Part shown: positions 1 through 5,118 of the stretch, piece after piece | Position numbering within the stretch: position 1 is the first letter of the stretch | How the letters are laid out: every line of letters starts with the position of its first letter | From: Treponema sp. | Lineage (GTDB): Bacteria; Spirochaetota; Spirochaetia; Treponematales; Breznakiellaceae | Assembly: GCA_031283905.1 (NCBI GenBank) | Contig: JAITAW010000052.1 | Span: 1 to 5,355 of the forward strand | DNA length: 5,355 nucleotides | Direction of reading: 5' to 3' | Program-made: the position numbers and the translations under genes | The notes under the pieces: model-generated | Database searches by the model: none | Seen by the model: the letters and a program-made list of their open reading frames with translations, nothing else | What the model was told of the DNA's origin: nothing

Positions 1-1
1 A

Positions 2-109
2 ACAAGTCTCATTTTAGCCAAACAGAGAAACGGGCCTGTCGGTACCGTTCAACTGACATTTTTATCGGATTACACAAAATTTACTGAGCTTGCAAAAGAC
101 AGACCATAG
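2..109 (+). CDS. dnaB: Replicative DNA helicase DnaB, C-terminal end (partial, cut by window start)
   Basis: The second frame is open from base 2 to a TAG at 107-109 and encodes 35 residues that read as the extreme C-terminus of DnaB: a '(I)LAKQRNGPVGTV' stretch followed by 'LTFLSDYTKFTEL'. The AKQRNGPxGTV element, followed by a beta strand and a Y-T-x-F ending, is the hallmark of the RecA-like helicase domain of the hexameric replicative helicase. Its Arg and Lys belong to the DNA-binding and ATPase interface at the ring end. DnaB unwinds the replication fork and recruits primase. The N-terminal and Walker regions lie outside the window, so intactness cannot be judged. The next gene on the same strand starts 47 bases downstream with no hairpin plus T-tract between, so co-transcription is likely. 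The family call rests on a short but very characteristic segment. Confidence 0.9.
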   Translation, partial: TSLILAKQRNGPVGTVQLTFLSDYTKFTELAKDRP

Positions 110-156
110 TTTTCTTCTATAAAGGATCATGGAGAGCAGGAAGATAAGGAAAGAAA

Positions 157-459
157 ATGGCGTTTATTGACAATTACGATCTTGAAAATCTAAGAAACGA
201 GGCTGAACGGCTGATTTTTGAGGAAATCAGCAAACAAATAGAGGCCTTCCCAGCGGGCGAAATATGTACGTGCAACGAATGCATCATCGATATAGCCGCA
301 ATAGCGTTGAATGGGGTGAAGCCTTTTTACCGTCATTCCCTTCTCGGTACGCTCTACGCTTTAGAAGCGCTCAATATTGATGCGGAATATGCGGAGAGCA
401 TACGCGTTGCCGTCACTCAAGCGATTGAGAAAGTCAAGAATAACCCTGCTCATATCTGA
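157..459 (+). CDS. ComFB-family protein (late competence development protein family; possible cyclic-dinucleotide receptor)
   Basis: This 100-residue soluble protein has no signal peptide or membrane segment. Residues 8-30 form an amphipathic helix with an acidic N-terminal part (NEAERLIFEEISKQI). A C-T-C-N-E-C motif (Cys37, Cys39, Cys42) follows, then 'DIAAIALNGVKPFY' at 45-58, a form of the ComFB signature C-x-C-x2-C ... D-[IV]-x-A-[LI]-A-L-N-x-[LV]-x-P-x-Y. Length matches stand-alone ComFB proteins (about 90-110 residues). The Bacillus protein is encoded in the comF operon with no clear role in DNA uptake and carries cysteines suited to zinc. Cyanobacterial members have been reported to bind cyclic di-nucleotides, so a signalling role is possible here by family inference only. 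The start is supported by AAGGAAAG at 146-153, six bases or fewer before the ATG. The gene follows dnaB by 47 bases, and its TGA is one base from the stop of the opposing gene. No other competence gene is in view. Confidence 0.82.
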   Translation: MAFIDNYDLENLRNEAERLIFEEISKQIEAFPAGEICTCNECIIDIAAIALNGVKPFYRHSLLGTLYALEALNIDAEYAESIRVAVTQAIEKVKNNPAHI

Positions 460-460
460 A

Positions 461-2443
461 TCAATCATATTTGACCCGTATTATCGGCGGCGCATCTTCC
501 TCCTCCGTTTTTTGCTCAAGCGTCCATTCGTCCTCATAGAGACGGAATTGAGCTAACAGTAAGCCTGTTTGCGGGTCGTGCCATGAAATAACGCCGTCCG
601 TATCAACAGAGACGAAAAAGTCCCCGCCGTCAACCAGATGGACAGGAAAACCGCCTTTCTGCTCAAAGGCGGTGTACGCCCCATTGCCGTCGACCATCAC
701 TGCCCGCCCGTCCAAAAGCGTGGACGCCACCGTCCCGCCGGTTTCTGCGAGGGCAAAAGCAAGATTTTCACCGTGCGCTTCCATTAAAACCGGAGATTGC
801 GCGGTGTTCGACATATCAAGCCTGATTAAGATCGTTTTTCGCTCTCCTTCCTCATTTGAAACAACCCCGCCATACACAGCGCCGCTTGCGGAACGGTAGA
901 CCCGCGCCCCGACCTTTCCGGGATAGGCAAGCGGAATGGTTTCGCCGGTGGCAAGGTTCACCTTTAAGAAGGGCGCTATGCCGTCTCCTCGTCCCACGAT
1001 GAGGTTTCTGTCGTCAAGGAAGGCCGCGTCCAGAGAACCGGCGGAAGAGAATGAGAACACGCTCTTATTTGTTTCAAGCGAAAGTACCGTTATCTCTCCC
1101 ACAGAATCCAAAAAGAGCGCTTTTCCATTAAAAGACACAACGGCGCTCAGAGGAAATTTGCTCTGATAGGATAGCTCTGTATAGCCTTTGCCGGTAGTCA
1201 GGTAACGCGGTTTTTTCCCGGTCGCGCTCCATAAAACAAACCCTTCTTTCGCGGCTGAGATGCTGGCAAAGTCATTCGCGCCAAACGAGACGCCTATTTC
1301 TGGAAGAAGCGCCCAGTCCAACGGCATGACGGCTACGGATTCATCCGTCAGAAACACGATGGCATCGCCGGTATGGCGAGCGTCGCCTATGTCACGGGCA
1401 TAGTCGGCATAGCTTTTTACAACGGCGATTTCCCTTGCCACCAGCGGGTTTTTAACGGCAAAAGCCAGCGAAGAGCCATCTTCGTTGAATATCCGCACAT
1501 TCCCGTCAGCGGCGCCGAACGCCGCGCCGTTTTGAAGCGCGGTCAGGCTTTCAACACGGAATTGGGAATCAATAATCGTGTGGTCACATTTGGCTTCAAT
1601 TTTTTTCAAGCTGTTAATCGTAAAGAAATAAATCGTTTGAACAGCAACGCCGTTTGCGACATCTTCCGAAATGCAGATAAAGTCCGATGATTCGCTTTTT
1701 ACGATGTACACAGACCCGTTCACAATATGGGGATCATAATCAAGAGTTTTGCCGGTAATGGCGTCAACCACAAACAAGCCCTTCACTCCAACGCCGGCAA
1801 TGAACCGGTTGTTTCCAAACAGAATGGGCGTCTGTAGACCGGCGACCGTTCCGCATTGCTGTATTTCCTTCTCCTGCGCTAAATTCCAGTAGGAAATCAC
1901 TCCAGAGGGCAGGTAGGAAATCATGGCTGTTTCCGACTTGCCGGTTGCCGCAAGGATTGCATCGCCGACTATATCGGGAATCGTATAAAGGAGTTCGCCG
2001 GTGTCGCCGTCAAGACATACGGTTCCGGTATGATCTGATTTAACCACAATAAGAAACCCTCCGGCTCCCGAATAGGTGATGAACGCAGGCTCCGCATTAA
2101 AATCCATAGAAAACAGCTGTTCTTTTGTCTCATAATTCCACGCCGAAACGCGGCGCCGCTTGCCATCGCTCTCTACCACGGCAAGGTGCGGCTTTTCAGG
2201 ACGCAAGCGCATCACCTTTAACGGAAGCTCGCTTATCTGAAAACGCTCCTCCGCGGCTCTATATTGCAAATTCCAGAATTCCAGAAAACCGTCCTCCCCT
2301 GCGGTGATGATACGGCCGCCGTCATAGACAATGGCTCGTATCGCCCCACGGTGTCCGCCGGAAACCTGAAAGGCATCCTGTGCGTTCATAGGTATTGATG
2401 CGCATGAGGAAAACAGCAAAACATATAGCGCTAAACGTCTCAT
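461..2443 (-). CDS. Exported WD40/beta-propeller-like repeat protein, probable lipoprotein or periplasmic
   Basis: This 660-residue protein starts with a signal sequence: two Arg, a hydrophobic core (LALYVLLF), then S-S-C at 12-14. That is a loose spirochaetal-type lipobox, and cleavage after the Ala of 'PMNAQ' near residue 21 is the alternative. The rest is beta-propeller-like. A clear WD40-type blade lies at about 27-60 (GGHRGAIRAI ... IITAGEDGFLEFWNL). Weaker ones lie at about 172-190 (SGVISYWNL), 303-321 (AAFGAADGNVRIFNEDG) and 606-635 (FFVSVDTDGVISWHDPQTG). Repeated 'D-x-x-T-G-x-x-L' turns are typical of PQQ/WD40 blades, and the length suits two propellers. The C-terminus ends in an acidic stretch (TEEED). 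The start is supported by GAGGT (complement of 2449-2453), five bases before the ATG. Its stop is one base from the comFB stop. rseP lies upstream on the same strand, 130 bases away, with hairpins between. A scaffold or ligand-binding role in the envelope is plausible, but no enzymatic motif is visible and the function is unknown. Confidence 0.8.
   Translation of the reverse strand: MRRLALYVLLFSSCASIPMNAQDAFQVSGGHRGAIRAIVYDGGRIITAGEDGFLEFWNLQYRAAEERFQISELPLKVMRLRPEKPHLAVVESDGKRRRVSAWNYETKEQLFSMDFNAEPAFITYSGAGGFLIVVKSDHTGTVCLDGDTGELLYTIPDIVGDAILAATGKSETAMISYLPSGVISYWNLAQEKEIQQCGTVAGLQTPILFGNNRFIAGVGVKGLFVVDAITGKTLDYDPHIVNGSVYIVKSESSDFICISEDVANGVAVQTIYFFTINSLKKIEAKCDHTIIDSQFRVESLTALQNGAAFGAADGNVRIFNEDGSSLAFAVKNPLVAREIAVVKSYADYARDIGDARHTGDAIVFLTDESVAVMPLDWALLPEIGVSFGANDFASISAAKEGFVLWSATGKKPRYLTTGKGYTELSYQSKFPLSAVVSFNGKALFLDSVGEITVLSLETNKSVFSFSSAGSLDAAFLDDRNLIVGRGDGIAPFLKVNLATGETIPLAYPGKVGARVYRSASGAVYGGVVSNEEGERKTILIRLDMSNTAQSPVLMEAHGENLAFALAETGGTVASTLLDGRAVMVDGNGAYTAFEQKGGFPVHLVDGGDFFVSVDTDGVISWHDPQTGLLLAQFRLYEDEWTLEQKTEEEDAPPIIRVKYD
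651..672 (-). other. Perfect 8-bp hairpin followed by TTTT on the sense strand, inside the WD40 gene
   Basis: CCGCCTTT (651-658) and AAAGGCGG (665-672) are perfect inverted repeats around a 6-base loop. Read on the minus strand, the stem is followed at once by TTTTCC, so it looks like a weak intrinsic terminator or pause site in the sense direction, about 190 bases before the stop codon. It lies in codons for 'AFEQKGGFPVHL', so coding constraint or chance may explain it. Confidence 0.35.
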
Positions 2444-2465
2444 TCACTACCTCAATTAAATATTA

Positions 2466-2508
2466 AGCCTTTTCAAAATTTGATGTTTTTGAGAAAGGCT
2501 CTTTTTTT
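2466..2508 (+). terminator. Rho-independent terminator-like hairpin with T7 tract, + strand
   Basis: AGCCTTT (2466-2472) pairs with AAAGGCT (2494-2500), extended by a T-G wobble. An inner CAAAA/TTTTG stem (2474-2478 with 2487-2491) leaves an 8-base loop. On the + strand the stem is followed by C and seven T (2502-2508), the layout of an intrinsic terminator. No + strand gene ends nearby; the nearest upstream + gene is comFB, about 2 kb away. On the minus strand the same stem would fold in the WD40 gene leader, about 13 bases before the Shine-Dalgarno, with only a poor U-tract (TTAATATTT) after it. It could terminate antisense read-through, weakly separate rseP from the WD40 gene, or form a 5' UTR hairpin. 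Confidence 0.55.
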
Positions 2509-2540
2509 ACAGAGCAAAGCCCATACATGACATAACGCTT

Positions 2541-2557
2541 ACAAGACGCAAAGCGTC
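2541..2557 (-). terminator. Short GC hairpin just after rseP, weak terminator or processing site
   Basis: GACGC (2545-2549) and GCGTC (2553-2557) form a tight stem with a 3-base loop, 17 bases after the rseP stop in the direction of transcription. On the minus strand it is followed by TTGT, a poor U-tract. An overlapping alternative pairs ACGCTT (2535-2540) with AAGCGT (2551-2556). The two folds are mutually exclusive. Full termination is doubtful, so rseP and the WD40 gene may be partly co-transcribed. Confidence 0.3.
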
Positions 2558-2573
2558 CCTCCTGCGCATTACA

Positions 2574-3932
2574 TTATAAACGAACAAGGTACAAAACATC
2601 GCCAAATACGGCGAACAGCATCAAAGCGCAAATTAGTACAACGCCGACTGTTTGAAAAATCGAGATAAATTTGGGGTTCAAAGGCCCTCGTTTGAAAATT
2701 TCAATAATAAAGAGCGCAATAAGTCCGCCGTCCAACACTGGCAAAGGCAGGAGGTTCATGACACACAGGGCAATGGAGATGAGGCACAGAAAGTCCGCCA
2801 TATTGCGGATTCCGTCCGCAAAACTGCTGCTAAACCCGGCGGCCGCCACATCGCCCAGCATGTAGGTGATGCGAACCGGACCGGAAACCGCCTGTGTAAG
2901 ATCAATACCCTTGAAGAGCAGGGCAAAACTTTTGACCGATACGGTGAGCGCCTTCCATGCCTCACTCAATCCCTTACCGATCGCGGCGAATGGGGAGAGC
3001 CGAGGCATCCGGTACTCAAGCATTTGGAAGCTGAACCCAAGATCCACGCCCTCGTTGGTGTAGATAGGCTGCAACCCGGTCCGCGCTGTTTCTCCGTCCC
3101 GTTCAAAGTCAACGGCAAGCGTCTGGGGGCGGTCCTGTAGGACCGGTATCAACGCCACGGAATACTCAATATCCTTTCCGTTGACTTTGAGGATGCGGTC
3201 GCCTTGCTTAAGGCCTGCGGCTTTGGCGGGACCGGTCTGTACTACGTCGTTTACAACCGGATCGACCCAGTAGTAAACGCCAATGGTCCCGGCGCCGGTG
3301 TTTTTATCAAGATTCGGGGTTATGGATATATCTTGAACGGAGCCGCCGCGATCTACCTTGAGGGAAAGTTTTTTTTCCGGGTTGATTGCGATCTTTTCCC
3401 GTATATCGCCAAAGGTTTCAACAGGCGCTCCGTCAATGGCAATGATGCGGTCGCCACTTTCAAGTCCGGCGGCATTCGCCGGAAATGCCGTTTCTTCACC
3501 AACAATGTCCGATGCCAGTACGATGCGGTTTCCCATGGTCAGCGTTGTGAATCCAACGCCCCAAATAATCGAAAAAACAAGCGCGGCAAAGACAAGATTG
3601 AAGAATGGGCCGGCAAAGGCCACCAAGATGCGTTGCCACGGCTTCGCTCCGAAAAAGGTTCCTTTTACCGGAGAAATTGCGTTCCGGTTGTTTTTATAAG
3701 CTTCCTCAAACTCATTTTCCCCGCGCATCTTACAGTAACCGCCTAATGGAAACATGCCAAGTCGATATTCAACAGCGCCGATCTGTTTTTTGAGGACGGG
3801 TTTGCCCCAGCCTATGGAAAAGGCTTCTACATCGATGCCCGCGAGTCGCGCGGCTATAAAATGCCCCAACTCATGGACAATAACGACTATGCCTAATCCG
3901 GCAAGCCCTAACAGTATTTTCAATACAAACAT
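2574..3932 (-). CDS. rseP: RseP/site-2 family intramembrane zinc metalloprotease
   Basis: This 452-residue inner-membrane protease belongs to MEROPS family M50. TM1 (about 6-30) carries the zinc-binding and catalytic H20-E-L-G-H24. A GFxxG-like loop (MFPLGGY, 60-66) and a second membrane segment (about 101-125, AGPFFNLVFA) follow. Two PDZ domains come next, each with a G-L-x-x-G-D-x-I ligand loop (156-163 and 240-247). A conserved SGPVRI (350-355) leads to TM3 with N393-L-L-P-L-P-V-L-D401-G-G, where the Asp is the third zinc ligand, and TM4 is at about 424-446. Length is typical and all key residues are present. The family cleaves anti-sigma factors and remnant signal peptides within the membrane; the substrate here is unknown. 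The reading frame is open back to an ATG at 4025, but those 31 residues are Pro/Arg-rich and unlike the family, whereas ATG 3932 gives the standard N-terminus and sits beside a strong promoter. No Shine-Dalgarno precedes 3932. A WD40-like gene follows on the same strand. Confidence 0.95.
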   Translation of the reverse strand: MFVLKILLGLAGLGIVVIVHELGHFIAARLAGIDVEAFSIGWGKPVLKKQIGAVEYRLGMFPLGGYCKMRGENEFEEAYKNNRNAISPVKGTFFGAKPWQRILVAFAGPFFNLVFAALVFSIIWGVGFTTLTMGNRIVLASDIVGEETAFPANAAGLESGDRIIAIDGAPVETFGDIREKIAINPEKKLSLKVDRGGSVQDISITPNLDKNTGAGTIGVYYWVDPVVNDVVQTGPAKAAGLKQGDRILKVNGKDIEYSVALIPVLQDRPQTLAVDFERDGETARTGLQPIYTNEGVDLGFSFQMLEYRMPRLSPFAAIGKGLSEAWKALTVSVKSFALLFKGIDLTQAVSGPVRITYMLGDVAAAGFSSSFADGIRNMADFLCLISIALCVMNLLPLPVLDGGLIALFIIEIFKRGPLNPKFISIFQTVGVVLICALMLFAVFGDVLYLVRL

Positions 3933-3938
3933 ATCTAC

Positions 3939-3967
3939 AATATAACATGATTCTGGGAGGCTGACAA
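3939..3967 (-). promoter_or_regulatory. Predicted sigma70-type promoter of rseP, probably leaderless
   Basis: On the minus strand TTGTCA (3967-3962) and TATATT (3944-3939) are separated by exactly 17 bases. The -35 element matches TTGACA at four of six positions and the -10 element matches TATAAT at five of six. After the -10, six bases (GTAGAT) lead directly to the rseP ATG, so initiation at the usual distance would place +1 at the A of the start codon. No purine-rich Shine-Dalgarno lies between. The promoter agrees with rseP being transcribed on its own here. Confidence 0.6.
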
Positions 3968-4022
3968 GAACTGGAGGCGAAAACAAAAGAACGGCGCCTG
4001 CCGGAAGCCGGCGGCGGCAGTA

Positions 4023-4073
4023 CATCAGCGATCAAATCACCGTCAGTGATACGGGCCTATCATCATCAGTGAT
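4023..4073 (-). repeat. Three imperfect direct repeats upstream of rseP
   Basis: CATCAGCGAT (4023-4032), CGTCAGTGAT (4041-4050) and CATCAGTGAT (4064-4073) are ten-base copies differing at one or two positions, with start-to-start distances of 18 and 23 bases. The last two share TCAGTGATA exactly. They lie 56 to 106 bases upstream of the predicted rseP -35 and could be regulator sites. They could equally be debris of a tandem repeat. Confidence 0.4.
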
Positions 4074-4113
4074 ATGAACGCAGGCGCGGCAGGAATTCAA
4101 GCCAAGAATTGTT

Positions 4114-4183
4114 GCCCGCTGATTACACTGATTAACACAGATTTCAATCTGGGCAACCCGTGCAATCCGTGTAATCAGCGGGC
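4114..4183. repeat. Long inverted repeat built from GTGTAATC-like units
   Basis: GCCCGCTGATTACAC (4114-4128) and its exact complement GTGTAATCAGCGGGC (4169-4183) are 15-base perfect arms around 40 bases. Inside, CAGATT (4138-4143) and AATCTG (4146-4151) form a second perfect stem with a 2-base gap. The interior is itself made of related short words (GATTACAC, GATTAACAC, AATCTGG, GCAATCCGTGTAATC), giving a phased set of units about 8-10 bases long that converge on a centre. Short palindromic elements of this style recur as interspersed repeats in several bacterial groups. It has no transposase and no obvious target-site duplication. Confidence 0.7.
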
Positions 4184-4213
4184 CGTTTTATCCGGGGAAG
4201 AGCGGGGGCGGTC

Positions 4214-4241
4214 AAAGCGGCTGGGGGATAAGCGCCGCTTT
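4214..4241. repeat. 8-bp perfect hairpin
   Basis: AAAGCGGC (4214-4221) pairs with GCCGCTTT (4234-4241) across a 12-base loop. No T-tract follows on either strand. On the minus strand it begins at the stop codon of the 19-codon ORF, so it could act as a 3' end structure of that short message. Confidence 0.4.
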
Positions 4242-4299
4242 AACGGGGAATAAGAAGGTTCTTCTTGAGCCGCACCTTCCAGAATGTTTTCTTTGACAT
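4240..4299 (-). CDS. Tiny basic ORF (19 codons), possibly the stub of a larger gene
   Basis: An ATG at 4299 is preceded by GAGGAA (complement of 4305-4310) with a 5-base spacer, an excellent Shine-Dalgarno. The peptide begins MSKKTFWKVRLKKN and ends at TAA (4242-4240). It is strongly basic (seven Lys/Arg of 19) with no acidic residue. The beginning loosely resembles the N-terminus of HU-like DNA-binding-domain proteins (of the 'KK-x-x-WKVWL' kind) common in Bacteroidetes and spirochaetes, which suggests a truncated copy. That resemblance is from memory and weak. A hairpin at 4214-4241 starts at its stop. It may be a real small protein, a gene stub or chance. Confidence 0.35.
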   Translation of the reverse strand: MSKKTFWKVRLKKNLLIPR

Positions 4300-4318
4300 T
4301 ATCGTTCCTCAGAATGTA

Positions 4319-4340
4319 CGGAGGGCGCGCGCGCCCTCCG
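4319..4340. repeat. 22-base perfect GC palindrome
   Basis: CGGAGGGCGCG (4319-4329) is followed directly by its reverse complement CGCGCCCTCCG (4330-4340). There is no spacer, so as DNA it is a perfect two-fold symmetric site, and as RNA it would fold with a small GC loop. No U-tract follows on either strand, which argues against a classic terminator. On the minus strand it lies 9 bases ahead of the Shine-Dalgarno of the 19-codon ORF. Confidence 0.65.
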
Positions 4341-4345
4341 CGCTG

Positions 4346-4371
4346 ATAAAACAGGGGGCGGTTTCCCGCCC
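4346..4371 (-). terminator. Terminator-like hairpin after the surface-protein remnant
   Basis: On the minus strand GGGCGG (4371-4366), loop GAAA and CCGCCC (4361-4356) form a stem capped by a GNRA-type tetraloop. It is followed by CCTGTTTTATC, a short U-run. It lies about 45 bases beyond the TAG of the surface-protein remnant and is oriented to end its transcript. Confidence 0.5.
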
Positions 4372-4413
4372 GCGCATTTGCGGTTTCCCCAATTCATAAA
4401 ACAACGCGGGGCG

Positions 4414-5118
4414 CTATTGGATTACGGTAAAATCTATGGTCTTTGAATACCACGCATTATTGGTATCCTTAAGCCTCACGGTCAGCGTGTAGGTCTTCAG
4501 GAGGCAATCCCGTGCGCGTATGGTGACGGAACTGCCGGTGGCACTGGTTATTACCTGTCCGTTTAACAGCCATTCCAGGTTTGCCGCTCCCGTATTATAA
4601 CTCGTATCGCTTACCTCGAACGTTACTGTTTCATCCGTGCTATAGGAAATGCTCGTGTTTCCAGTGGCGCTAACCGTTACGGTTGTATCCAGCGGTACTT
4701 GAATCGTAAACGCAACCCCTACAACGAACTGCGCGGTTACTGTTACGTCAGATGCCGGCATGGTAAATTCAAACTCATCGGGATTGCCGGTTGCGGTAAC
4801 AGTAGTCGTCGGGGTAGTTGCCGGTACAGTTCCCGTCTTTATAACGTACCCTGTTCCCGCCGTTACCGTGAGGGTAATGGTGTTTCCGGCCGCTCCGAGC
4901 GGCGTATCGGGAGTTATGGTTCCCTAGCTTGTAGGAGGCGTTGTAGTATCTTGAGTAATGGTGAAGAACTCATCGCTTACTGCTGCTGCGACAAACGTTC
5001 CGGTCTGATTTGCCGGAATATTCTGTGAATCTGCCAGGCCCGGAATCCATCTGCTGCCTACTTGTATTTCCTGCCGGAAATACACCGTGCCGCTGTCCTT
5101 GGACCAGAAAATAAAACA
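4414..5118 (-). pseudogene. Remnant of a repeat-containing surface protein (InlB-like/Flg_new_2 repeat plus Ig/PKD-like domain) with in-frame amber stop
   Basis: Reading the minus strand from about 5118, the frame gives 'FWSKDSGTVYFRQEIQVG', 'WIPGLADSQNIPANQTGTF' and 'DEFFTITQDTTTPPTS'. Then a TAG (4926-4924) interrupts, and the same frame continues with 'GTITPDTPLGAAGNTITLTVTAG', '..EFEFTMPASDVTVTAQF' (a complete divergent InlB B-repeat/Flg_new_2 unit). After that comes a beta-rich Thr/Ser Ig/PKD-like domain ending 'YTLTVRLKDTNNAWYSKTIDFTVIQ' and a TAG at 4416-4414. Such modules belong to secreted or outer-surface spirochaetal proteins. The repeat normally has Tyr or Gly before 'GTITP', so TAG may be a one-base change from a Tyr codon. 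No start codon lies between the amber and the ATG at 4761 inside the repeat, and no signal peptide is visible. Upstream the frame enters the GC-rich block and loses coding character. Sequencing error or a longer rearranged gene are the alternatives. Confidence 0.6.

Larger units (their letters stand above)
4026..4413. other. Hairpin-dense non-coding region between rseP and the surface-protein remnant
   Basis: About 390 bases show no convincing gene on either strand apart from one 19-codon ORF. They hold three direct repeats, a large inverted repeat (4114-4183), hairpins at 4214-4241 (AAAGCGGC/GCCGCTTT) and 4252-4266 (AAGAAG-GTT-CTTCTT), a 22-base palindrome (4319-4340) and a terminator-like stem (4356-4371). 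The uppS, cdsA or dxr genes that often precede rseP are not here. The content looks like accumulated repeats in a rearranged junction. Confidence 0.6.

Noticed and set aside
672..2307. Several + strand frames of 60-105 codons opposite the WD40 gene
   Set aside because: Compositions are low-quality mirrors of the opposite coding strand, with no motif or ribosome site.
2652..3746. Long + strand frames of 162 and 180 codons opposite rseP
   Set aside because: They lie antisense to a gene with all catalytic motifs intact, have no recognisable domain or Shine-Dalgarno, and reflect codon bias of the real gene.
3933..4025. N-terminal extension of RseP to the ATG at 4025
   Set aside because: The extra 31 residues are Pro/Arg-rich and unlike the family, whose N-terminus matches ATG 3932, and the strong promoter lies inside the extension.
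4114..4183. CRISPR array
   Set aside because: The units are 8-10 base words in opposing orientation with no regular spacers and no cas gene.
4699..5028. + strand frame of 109 codons opposite the surface-protein remnant
   Set aside because: It is Cys/Arg/Ser-rich low-complexity, a mirror of Thr/Val-rich repeat coding on the minus strand.
5063..5084. 9-bp perfect hairpin (TGTATTTCC/GGAAATACA)
   Set aside because: It falls in sequence that reads well as protein (VYFRQEIQ), has no T-tract and is compatible with chance.
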